From the NCBI GenBank assembly GCA_948891265.1, contig CAQUBD010000042.1:1-5573 (forward strand): a stretch of 5,573 bases of DNA. The letters are read 5' to 3'. Below, one piece after another: positions 1-5,337 of this stretch. The position numbers were made by a program, and so were the translations under genes. The stretch comes from an uncultured Clostridia bacterium (GTDB taxonomy: Bacteria > Bacillota > Clostridia > TANB77 > CAG-508). The first letter of the stretch is position 1; each line of letters opens with the position of its first letter. Under the pieces are notes generated by a model, which saw only the letters and a list, made by a program, of their open reading frames with translations, was not told where the DNA came from and searched no databases.

Positions 1-1
1 C

Positions 2-37
2 ATCTTTTTTTGTAAGTGTAAAATTCTGTGTCTATAT
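2..37 (+). repeat. Left terminal inverted repeat
   Basis: Read inward, positions 2-37 align without gaps to the reverse complement of 5535-5570 with 28 of 36 positions identical. The strongest blocks are ATCTTT (2-7), AAGTGTAAAA (14-23) and TGTGTCTA (27-34). The GTGTAAAA plus GTGTC layout read inward is reminiscent of IS256/mutator-type insertion-sequence ends; that is a memory-based resemblance only. No target-site duplication can be seen because the window ends at the repeat. The two repeats could instead be inward-facing edges of two flanking insertion-sequence copies. Confidence 0.6.
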
Positions 38-73
38 TTCTATTCTAACACCAAAAATATTTTATTAAATTCG

Positions 74-185
74 AGTACTCTCGGTGAACTTTTGCCTAAA
101 ATAAGTGAATTTTTTTAAATTTTTAGTTCACTATTTTTAATTTTAACAAAGAATAGCGGGTTTGAGCCAGTTCACTTGGTGAATT
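74..185. repeat. Left subterminal palindromic sites
   Basis: Two recognisable copies of the element-end palindrome are present: AGTACTCTCGGTGAACT at 74-90 and AGTTCACTTGGTGAATT at 169-185. Between them are two half-sites, AGTGAAT at 104-110 and AGTTCACT at 125-132. The first full site begins 36 bp inside the left terminal repeat, which mirrors the right end, where the gap is 35 bp. The set is more degenerate than the right-hand array. It probably binds the same dimeric protein, but no binding protein can be assigned. Confidence 0.55.
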
Positions 186-310
186 TCTGCATCATATTTG
201 CTTAAAATTTTTGTTTCTTTATTAAATCTTGAAGGCTTGCCTTTCAATGTGTGTAGGCGATATGTTAATACCGCTTTCCTGCCCTCATTTTTAATGAGGT
301 ATTTTCTTTT
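143..310 (-). pseudogene. Possible C-terminal gene remnant
   Basis: The minus strand is open for 55 codons between an in-frame TAA (311-313) and a TAA stop (143-145), with no ATG. The peptide includes GRKAVLTYRLHTLKGKPSRF, followed by a charged stretch and NWLKPAILC at the end. It reads like protein but I do not recognise the family. The G+C content is clearly above that of the neighbouring genes, and the final codons run into the 169-185 palindromic site. If coding, it is the C-terminus of a gene whose 5' part was deleted; its place just inside the left end would suit a lost transposase, which is inference. The same bases can also be read as a structured RNA. Confidence 0.25.
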
Positions 311-312
311 TT
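229..312. ncRNA. Candidate structured RNA island
   Basis: Three consecutive stem-loops occur in this GC-richer island. The first pairs TTGAA+GG with CC+TTCAA (229-247, one bulged base). The second pairs GCGATA (257-262) with TACCGC (269-274); it has one mismatch on the plus strand but a G-U pair on the minus strand. The third pairs CCTCATT (283-289) with AATGAGG (293-299). On the plus strand the third is followed by TATTTTCTTTTTT and looks like a terminator. The strand therefore remains undecided. I could not match it to a known RNA family, and it competes with the gene-remnant reading of the same bases. Confidence 0.3.
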
Positions 313-330
313 AATAATACTTATGTCTAC

Positions 331-368
331 TCAATTAAATATACTTATCCTTAAATCCTCTTAATTGA
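331..368. repeat. 8-bp inverted repeat
   Basis: TCAATTAA (331-338) is perfectly inverted as TTAATTGA (361-368) across a 22-bp spacer. It abuts the large hairpin that starts at 372. It is entirely A/T apart from the outer C-G pairs, so it may be chance in this composition. Confidence 0.25.
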
Positions 369-371
369 AAA

Positions 372-453
372 ATAATGTGCTTTTAATAATAAGTCAAGGT
401 TGTGCGATGGCACATTTATTTTAACCTTGACTTATTTTTATAAAGCACATTAT
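372..453 (-). terminator. 82-nt compound hairpin, likely bidirectional terminator
   Basis: A 12-bp outer stem (372-383 with 442-453, ATAATGTGCTTT) and a 14-bp inner stem (388-401 with 423-436, AATAAGTCAAGGTT) are both perfect. They are separated by an internal loop of 4 against 5 nt. The apical loop holds a nested 4-bp stem, GTGC-GATG-GCAC (402-413). The structure begins 26 nt past the stop of the GDPD-HIT gene. On the minus strand it is followed by TTTTTC, so it can end that transcript; on the plus strand it is followed by TATAATTTTT. It is much longer than a normal intrinsic terminator, so a small miniature element or structured RNA is also possible. Confidence 0.55.
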
Positions 454-479
454 AATTTTTATAGAGCATTTAATTGCTT

Positions 480-1793
480 TTATAACTTCCAATTTACAAG
501 ATTATATTTATCTTCATTCTCTAGTAAATTGATTTGTCTTTTTATTTCTTCTATATCTTCATTATTAAATCTTTCAAATTTATCATAAAACCCTGTAGAT
601 TTATTAGGAAAAACTAATGCTTCACCCCAAGTTTGAGTTGTTGAATCTTTTGTTCTGCCATATAAATGAATATGAAATTCTGGATTCATTCCTTTTTGAT
701 ATGCCCAGTTTCCATTTTCTTGATAATTTATTCTTTCAACATTTATATCTCTATTTTTCATTGCTTTTTCCATTGCTTCACCTATTAGCATTGTTAATCT
801 TATTACTTCAATAGCCAATTTAGGTTCAAGTTCAATTCTACTACTAAAGTATTTTTCTTTAGATCTTATCCATAAATGTCCTCCATCTGTTCTAGGTATA
901 TGTGGTACTTTGGGAACTGCTACAATAAAGTTTTCTGTTTCATAAATTACTTCATCATTAAATGGCTCTATCTCTTTATTTAATAATTCAATTAATTTGT
1001 CTGGAAAATTTACAGTCATTCCTTCAATGTTTAATTTATATACTTTTTTCATAATTTCTTCGTTATTAATTCCCCATAATCTAACACCTAATCCATTATT
1101 ATTAGCAATTTCTATATCTTCTTTAGATACAAGATTTGCTTTAGGACAGATTTGATTTCCATTTATTTTTAATATTTTTTCTATATTATCTTTACTTATG
1201 CTATCTTCAATAAGCCAAGATAATTTTATGTTTGAATCTATTTTTCTAACATTTTCCAATGCCTCATATATAAATGAAGTTATATAAATATTATTATGTA
1301 CCTTATATTTATTTATAATATCTAATGTTTCCTTTTCTATGCCTAAAACTTTTAATTCTATTGCAAAAGTTATATCTTTATTTAAATATTCTCTTGCAAA
1401 GTCTTCAAATAATACTATTTTTTCATTTTTATATTTATCATCAAACCAACTACCAAAATCTAATTCTAATAATTCTTGATATGTATACTCTTCAATTTTT
1501 CCTGTTTCATTTGATTTTTTATCTATATAATCATCATGGAATATAACTATTTTTCCATCTTTTGTTTTTTGAAGGTCTAATTCTATTCCATTTGCTTTTA
1601 ATTCTATTGCTTTTTCAAATGCTACTTTTGTATTTTCTGGAGCATAAGCTGATGCTCCTCTATGTGCATATACTATGAAATTATTATTCTTGAAAATCTT
1701 ATAATTAACAACTTCACAATTTTTAATTCCTAGATTAATTATATTTTTATCTTCTGGAATTCCATTAAAATATATATTAATGGCTCTTATCAT
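480..1793 (-). CDS. GDPD domain fused to HIT-like domain
   Basis: This 437-residue protein has two domains. Residues 40-275 form a glycerophosphodiester phosphodiesterase barrel: H44-R45 in the AHRG motif, E53-N54-T55, E71 and D73 in ELD, H86-D87 in FHDD, E146 and K148 in ELK, and the W240-containing late barrel motif. Enzymes of this family split glycerophosphodiesters into sn-glycerol 3-phosphate and an alcohol. Residues 285-437 resemble HIT-superfamily nucleotide hydrolases: NYQENGNW at 356-363 and FHIHLYGR at 373-380, where a tyrosine (Y378) stands in for the third histidine. The residue aligned with the HIT nucleophile, H376, is kept. There is no signal peptide, so it is probably cytosolic. 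The ATG at 1793 has GGAGA 7 nt upstream; a weak TAGAAT -10 (1821-1826) lacks a good -35. Domain calls are firm; the substrate and the reason for the fusion are unknown. Confidence 0.88.
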   Translation of the reverse strand: MIRAINIYFNGIPEDKNIINLGIKNCEVVNYKIFKNNNFIVYAHRGASAYAPENTKVAFEKAIELKANGIELDLQKTKDGKIVIFHDDYIDKKSNETGKIEEYTYQELLELDFGSWFDDKYKNEKIVLFEDFAREYLNKDITFAIELKVLGIEKETLDIINKYKVHNNIYITSFIYEALENVRKIDSNIKLSWLIEDSISKDNIEKILKINGNQICPKANLVSKEDIEIANNNGLGVRLWGINNEEIMKKVYKLNIEGMTVNFPDKLIELLNKEIEPFNDEVIYETENFIVAVPKVPHIPRTDGGHLWIRSKEKYFSSRIELEPKLAIEVIRLTMLIGEAMEKAMKNRDINVERINYQENGNWAYQKGMNPEFHIHLYGRTKDSTTQTWGEALVFPNKSTGFYDKFERFNNEDIEEIKRQINLLENEDKYNLVNWKL

Positions 1794-1838
1794 GTTACAT
1801 TCTCCATTTTATTTTTTCTTATTCTAACATAAGTTTAC

Positions 1839-1879
1839 AAAAAAATAAAGCATATAACAAATTAAATTATTATATGCTT
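1839..1879 (-). terminator. Intrinsic terminator of the DinD-like gene
   Basis: A perfect 10-bp stem (AAGCATATAA, 1848-1857, with TTATATGCTT, 1870-1879) encloses a 12-nt loop. On the minus strand it is followed by TATTTTTTT. It starts 11 nt past the stop region of the DinD-like gene, which makes it the natural end of that transcript. It also separates it from the GDPD-HIT gene, which probably has its own promoter. Confidence 0.75.
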
Positions 1880-1889
1880 ATTTACTCTA

Positions 1890-2747
1890 TTATTCATCCA
1901 ACATTAATTTTGTCTTCTTATCTTTTAGTCTCTTTAATTGTTCTCTTTCTACTTGCTTAATACTCTTTTGTGGTGTTGGCAAATCTTCTGGCATTGTTCC
2001 TCCAATATCTTCTATTGCCTTTCTTACCTTTGCTCCAACTTCATAATGTGTTGAAGTCGCTTTACTACAATTATGTATCTTATCTTTTTTTAATTTTTCC
2101 TCTGTTTGAGATATTCTAAATAGATTAGCAATTAATTCTATACTTCCCATAAAATCTAATATCTTTTCGTTATCTTTTAATTTTTTTCTTTCGTGTATAT
2201 CATCTACAGTTAGTCCTCCATATAATCCCATATATCCTGCATTTTGAAATTCTGCATATTCTTGGTTTGTTATTACACCTGCATTATGAGCAGCTTCTAA
2301 TAACATTTGATTCCATTGTTTTATATCTCCACGAATTACTAATCTTTTATTATCTTCATCTAATTGATTAAAATAATCAGCAACTTCTTGTCTTCTAGTT
2401 TGAATCGCAAAATAAGTTTGACCTAAAGCAATTACTTCTTTTCTTGGATCTCCATTTTGTACTATTAAATAACATGCATATCTCGAAAGTTCATAATCTA
2501 GTAACTCTCTTACAGTATTACTGCCTATTTCGACCATTTTCCTGACCTCAGGAAAATGGTCTTGAATTTCAAATCCACTATTGTTACAAGCTAGTTTTGC
2601 CCTATCTATAACTTTTGCAAAATTTTCCCACTTCTTATATTGTAAAACTTCACTTAACTCCCTTGCATTCCAATATTCTGTTCCATCTTCTCTAATCTTT
2701 TTTATTTCTTCAAAATTTTTATATTCTTCTGCTTGTAAATTACTCAA
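1890..2747 (-). CDS. dinD: DinD-family DNA-damage-inducible protein
   Basis: The protein resembles DinD (DNA-damage-inducible protein D). An N-terminal BRO-N/DinD-like region carries YWNARELSEVLQY, DHFPEVRKMVEIG and the DYELSRYACYLIVQNGDPRK stretch. A helical middle follows (FAIQTRRQE), and then a charged C-terminal tail. E. coli DinD is SOS-induced and has been reported as an inhibitor of RecA filament function; that role is carried over by family only. The frame is open from TTG 2762, and an ATG lies at 2756. I chose TTG 2747 (285 residues) because GGAG at 2757-2760 sits 9 nt before it, while neither earlier start has a usable ribosome binding site and the predicted transcript begins near 2772. 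The gene has its own promoter with a LexA-like palindrome, and its own terminator. Codons for DHFPEVRKMV fall inside a 30-bp palindrome. Confidence 0.85.
   Translation of the reverse strand: MSNLQAEEYKNFEEIKKIREDGTEYWNARELSEVLQYKKWENFAKVIDRAKLACNNSGFEIQDHFPEVRKMVEIGSNTVRELLDYELSRYACYLIVQNGDPRKEVIALGQTYFAIQTRRQEVADYFNQLDEDNKRLVIRGDIKQWNQMLLEAAHNAGVITNQEYAEFQNAGYMGLYGGLTVDDIHERKKLKDNEKILDFMGSIELIANLFRISQTEEKLKKDKIHNCSKATSTHYEVGAKVRKAIEDIGGTMPEDLPTPQKSIKQVEREQLKRLKDKKTKLMLDE
2532..2561. repeat. 30-bp palindrome inside the DinD-like gene
   Basis: GACCATTTTCCTGA (2532-2545) is perfectly inverted as TCAGGAAAATGGTC (2548-2561) around a 2-bp centre. It lies wholly in coding sequence and encodes DHFPEVRKMV of the conserved N-terminal region. 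In the mRNA it would form a stem of 13 bp with a 4-nt loop. Confidence 0.85.
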
Positions 2748-2778
2748 TACTATCATCTCCAATTTTTAATTTTTTATA

Positions 2779-2807
2779 ATTATATCAAACATTTGTTTAT
2801 TATTCAA
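2779..2807 (-). promoter_or_regulatory. DinD-like gene promoter with LexA-like operator
   Basis: On the minus strand TTGAAT (-35, 2802-2807) and TATAAT (-10, 2779-2784) are separated by exactly 17 bp. The expected start of transcription is near 2772. A 12-bp palindrome, AAACATTTGTTT (2787-2798), fills the spacer. On either strand it has the form AAAC-N4-GTTT, close to the Gram-positive LexA box GAAC-N4-GTTC. An operator between -35 and -10 would repress the gene, which fits an SOS-controlled dinD. The promoter is strong on sequence; the LexA assignment is inference because the box is off consensus at the outer G/C pair. Confidence 0.7.
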
Positions 2808-2828
2808 GTGGTTTTAATGAAATTTTTC

Positions 2829-2869
2829 AAAAAAATATGTATCTTATATTTCTATAAAATACATATTTT
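2829..2869 (-). terminator. Terminator of the recombinase transcript
   Basis: A 16-bp stem (2854-2869 with 2832-2847) encloses a 6-nt loop, and on the minus strand it runs into a U tract. The one imperfect position is a G-U pair on the minus strand but a C-A mismatch on the plus strand, which indicates minus-strand use. It lies about 135 nt past the recombinase stop and just upstream of the DinD promoter, so it insulates the two units. Confidence 0.7.
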
Positions 2870-2938
2870 AAATTTAAGTTTTATCTCCAAACATTCATAT
2901 TTTTATTATCAAATTATTACAATATTAATACAATGTAA

Positions 2939-2952
2939 TGCAACAAGTTGCA
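2939..2952. repeat. TGCAAC-aa-GTTGCA palindrome downstream of recombinase
   Basis: A perfect 6-bp inverted repeat with a 2-bp centre lies about 50 bp past the recombinase stop. A second palindrome, GTTCGAAC (2993-3000), lies closer to the stop. The surrounding 2870-3004 stretch has no gene. Large serine recombinases act on short imperfect palindromes with a 2-bp crossover core, often next to their own gene, so an attachment site or crossover core is possible. A protein-binding operator is equally possible. Confidence 0.3.
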
Positions 2953-3004
2953 ACATTCTCTAAATATTGCATAAGTAATCTGTAACTCACTTCGTTCGAA
3001 CAGC

Positions 3005-4897
3005 TTACTTAACTACTCCGCACACCATATCAACTTCTATCGTTACTTTAATTTTATTATTTTCTACTCTTTTAACCTTATTTTTATCTTTTCTCTCAAA
3101 ACTAATAAAATCCTCAAAAGCAGTAAATTCAACTATTTTGTATAATTCTTTAGATATAGCACCGAGCAACATTCCACATGGCTCACACATAGGCTGTAGA
3201 TAGTTTTTGCTTACCTCGTATGATGACTGTTGATTTTCTTGATTTTGAACAACCGAGTTTTTCTCGGTTGTTGAATCTCCACACTTGATTTCGTTTCCAG
3301 ATTTTAGGATAAATGTTATGACTCTTGGATTTGTATTTCCGTTTTTTCCTTTTTCTCCTATTATAACTTTTTCAATCATTAGTTCAAAAATATCTTTATC
3401 AAATTCTGGCATGATTTCATTGTCTTTAAACAATGTTTTAAATTTGTTTAATCCTTGATTTAAACTAATTGTATCTTCCAGTTCTAGTTGTAAATGCTCT
3501 TGCTGTTTCTCTATACTATTTATTTTGTTTTGTAGTTTTGCTTTCTTTTCTTGTAATGTTTCAAGAGTAATTGTTCCATTTAAGTTTAAATCAATTAGTT
3601 TGTCTATTTTTTCTTTTAATATTTGCTTTTCTTCCTCTAATCTTTTAATAGAACTTTCATTACTTTCTTCTTGTATAATTTCTTCCATTTCGTTTAAGAA
3701 TGTTTGGATTATCTTTTTATTGTTATTACATAATAGTTTATAACTTTCTGTAAATGCTTCTTCTATTATGCTTTCTTTCATAGCTTTACAATGTGGGCAG
3801 TTTTCTTTACCATGTTTTACAAATTCCATGCAATGCCAAACTGTTATACTATTCTTTGTTCCAGAATGCCAATTTCTTCTTGTTAATAAACTTCCACAAA
3901 AGCCACAATGTAATTTACTACTAAAAGGATATTTTCTACTAAAGTTGCCTTTTCTTCTTCCAGAGCCTCGTACTCCTCCTCGTTTTTGTAAAATTTCTTG
4001 TACTTGGTTAAACATTCTTTCTGAAACAATTGGCTCATGATGTTCTTGTATATAATACTGATTTTCTTCTCCCATATTGACTACTCTTCTATGTGAGATT
4101 GGATCTGTTGTATATGTTTTTCCTTGTAAGACATCTCCTTTATATTTTTCATTTTTTAAGATTCCTCTTATTGTAGATTCGTGCCATTTCTTTTTGCCTG
4201 TTGGAGTTTTGTATTTCATATTTGTTAGTTCTTTTGCTATTGTTGTGCAACCTACTCCTTGACAGTATCTTTCAAAAATATATCTTACTATTTCTGCTTC
4301 TTCATAATTAATTGCTATTTCTTTTGTATCTTTATCATATACATATCCTAAACAACCATTATATCCAATTAGTTCTCCTCTTTTTTGTTTCATTTGCAGT
4401 CCTAATTTTACATGAGAAGATATATTTTCGCTTTCTTGTTGTGCCATTGCACTTAATACTGTTAGCATGATTTCTCCTGATATTTCTAAAGTATTAATTC
4501 TTTCTTCTTCAAAGTAAATTGCAATTCCTTTTTCTTTTAGCAGTCTTACATATTTTAAGGTATCTACTGTGTTTCTTCCAAATCTCGATATTGATTTTGT
4601 AATTATCATATCAAATTTGTTATTTGTGGCATCTTGCATCATTTTCATAAATCCATCTCGTTTATAATCTAGTGTTCCTGTAATTCCTTCATCTGCATAA
4701 ATTCCAACATATTTCCAATCGCTATTTGCTTTTATTTTTTCTCCATAATACTTTAGTTGAGAATTGTAGCTGTTTATTTGCTCCTCTTTTTCTGTACTTA
4801 CTCTTGCATAGGCACATACTCTTAAATTCCCTTTTATTTCTTCTCCTGTGGTTCTATTAATTCGACCTTTTTTCTTCTCTATAACTTGTACTTTCAA
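3005..4897 (-). CDS. Large serine recombinase
   Basis: This 630-residue site-specific recombinase probably drives DNA integration, excision or circularisation. The N-terminal resolvase/invertase domain (about 25-165) has the nucleophile S34 in YARVSTEKEEQ, with R32, and R105 and R108 in SRFGRN. A recombinase domain follows (about 175-300), then a zinc ribbon (C331, C334, C356, C367, C370) and a coiled coil (about 395-480). These are the domains of large serine recombinases such as TndX/TnpX. The start is TTG 4897, preceded by AAAGGAAGG at 7 nt spacing; the first internal ATG (M84) would remove the nucleophile. It follows the SHOCT-like gene by 67 nt and has its own promoter as well. After about residue 538, where relatives usually end, there is an unusual tail of roughly 90 residues with CEPC and a small hairpin in its codons. 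Confidence 0.93.
   Translation of the reverse strand: MKVQVIEKKKGRINRTTGEEIKGNLRVCAYARVSTEKEEQINSYNSQLKYYGEKIKANSDWKYVGIYADEGITGTLDYKRDGFMKMMQDATNNKFDMIITKSISRFGRNTVDTLKYVRLLKEKGIAIYFEEERINTLEISGEIMLTVLSAMAQQESENISSHVKLGLQMKQKRGELIGYNGCLGYVYDKDTKEIAINYEEAEIVRYIFERYCQGVGCTTIAKELTNMKYKTPTGKKKWHESTIRGILKNEKYKGDVLQGKTYTTDPISHRRVVNMGEENQYYIQEHHEPIVSERMFNQVQEILQKRGGVRGSGRRKGNFSRKYPFSSKLHCGFCGSLLTRRNWHSGTKNSITVWHCMEFVKHGKENCPHCKAMKESIIEEAFTESYKLLCNNNKKIIQTFLNEMEEIIQEESNESSIKRLEEEKQILKEKIDKLIDLNLNGTITLETLQEKKAKLQNKINSIEKQQEHLQLELEDTISLNQGLNKFKTLFKDNEIMPEFDKDIFELMIEKVIIGEKGKNGNTNPRVITFILKSGNEIKCGDSTTEKNSVVQNQENQQSSYEVSKNYLQPMCEPCGMLLGAISKELYKIVEFTAFEDFISFERKDKNKVKRVENNKIKVTIEVDMVCGVVK
3248..3272. repeat. 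10-bp hairpin in recombinase coding sequence
   Basis: AACAACCGAG (3248-3257) and CTCGGTTGTT (3263-3272) form a perfect stem around a 5-nt loop. It encodes TTEKNSVV at the junction between the normal recombinase end and its extra C-terminal tail. No U tract follows on the minus strand, so it is not a standard terminator. Confidence 0.7.
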
Positions 4898-4940
4898 AAT
4901 TAACCTTCCTTTCTCAAGTTTAGAGAATCTTTATGTGCTT

Positions 4941-4968
4941 ATTATACATCAAAAGTTAAATTTTTCAA
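4941..4968 (-). promoter_or_regulatory. Internal promoter for the recombinase
   Basis: On the minus strand TTGAAA (-35, 4963-4968) and TATAAT (-10, 4941-4946) are 16 bp apart. The -35 overlaps the TGA stop (4965-4967) of the SHOCT-like gene. Transcription from here would start near 4934 and give a leader of about 37 nt with the recombinase ribosome binding site, so the recombinase could be made independently of the upstream leader hairpin. Confidence 0.5.
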
Positions 4969-5150
4969 ATACCTATATGAGTTAAATTATATTCTTGTAA
5001 AATATTTTGTTTTAATTCTAAATATCTCTTCTCTTTAATTAGTCCAGCACCCAATGTTTTGTTTAGTATTGCTATTTTTATACTACAATTAAAAATATTT
5101 TCGTTTAGCTTGATGTTTTTCGTATTATCAAAATTGATTTTGTACAACAT
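4965..5150 (-). CDS. SHOCT-like small protein upstream of recombinase
   Basis: This 61-residue protein has a C-terminal half, IAILNKTLGAGLIKEKRYLELKQ..., that follows the SHOCT pattern: a short helix, G-L-I, a polar turn, then a second helix with Y-L-x-L-K. Small SHOCT-type proteins commonly precede serine recombinase genes in Firmicute mobile elements; their role is unproven, and a regulatory or directionality role is plausible. The gene is supported by a near-perfect ribosome binding site (AAGGAGG, 6 nt before the ATG at 5150), by a consensus promoter upstream, and by its same-strand position 67 nt before the recombinase. There is no signal peptide or membrane segment. Codons 7-11 (FDNTK) lie in one arm of a 13-bp inverted repeat whose other arm overlaps the promoter. 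Confidence 0.75.
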   Translation of the reverse strand: MLYKINFDNTKNIKLNENIFNCSIKIAILNKTLGAGLIKEKRYLELKQNILQEYNLTHIGI

Positions 5151-5252
5151 AAAAATCCTCCTTAACTTGAATTAAATTTCAAAAAAGGCAACAGAAAAAG
5201 CCAGTCGGCTAGCTTCGACTGACTTGATTGTTTTACATTTTTTGATAATACG
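5121..5252. repeat. 13-bp inverted repeat spanning the operon leader
   Basis: CGTATTATCAAAA (5121-5133, in the first codons of the SHOCT-like gene) is perfectly inverted as TTTTGATAATACG (5240-5252, next to the -10 box and start of transcription). The arms are 106 bp apart and flank the whole leader with its hairpin. They could be two operator sites for one repressor. Only part of the upstream arm would be in the RNA, so pairing within the transcript would be incomplete. Confidence 0.5.
5191..5225 (-). terminator. Leader terminator / possible attenuator
   Basis: On the minus strand AAGTCAGTCG (5216-5225) pairs with CGACTGGCTT (5198-5207), a 10-bp stem with one G-U pair and an 8-nt loop, and CTTTTTC follows. 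The G-U pair would be a mismatch on the plus strand, which favours minus-strand RNA. It starts only about 20 nt after the predicted transcription start and 50 nt before the ribosome binding site of the SHOCT-like gene. Most transcripts might therefore stop here unless readthrough is triggered. No clear alternative anti-terminator stem was found by eye. Confidence 0.55.
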
Positions 5253-5281
5253 ATTATATTATGGTGTTCTATAAAGTTCAA
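5253..5281 (-). promoter_or_regulatory. Promoter of the SHOCT-recombinase operon
   Basis: On the minus strand TTGAAC (-35, 5276-5281) and TATAAT (-10, 5253-5258) are separated by exactly 17 bp, which predicts a start near 5246 and a leader of about 95 nt. The innermost palindromic repeat of the right end (5338-5354) lies 56 bp upstream, so proteins binding the array could influence this promoter. Confidence 0.75.
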
Positions 5282-5337
5282 TTCCCGTTTTTTTCCCTTT
5301 TTTCTATTAAGATTTATAAAGTGTTGATTTTTAGGTA

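Noticed and set aside
2..37. Firm assignment of the ends to the IS256 family
   Set aside because: The resemblance rests on short GTGTAAAA/GTGTC blocks recalled from memory, and no mutator-type transposase is present, so it is kept as a hint only.
400..814. Plus-strand open frames opposite the GDPD-HIT gene
   Set aside because: They are antisense to a clear gene, F/L/S-rich from reverse-complemented AT-rich codons, and lack supporting ribosome binding sites or motifs.
2754..2762. ATG 2756 or TTG 2762 as the start of the DinD-like gene
   Set aside because: Neither has a ribosome binding site at a usable distance, and the predicted transcript begins only 10-16 nt upstream. GGAG is well placed for TTG 2747, although ATG 2756 cannot be fully excluded.
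2763..3004. A small gene between the recombinase and the DinD-like gene
   Set aside because: Only very short frames without ribosome binding sites are present; the stretch is explained by terminator, promoter and palindromes.
3525..4262. Plus-strand open frames opposite the recombinase
   Set aside because: They are shadows of the recombinase reading frame; the apparent cysteines come from the antisense of its codons.
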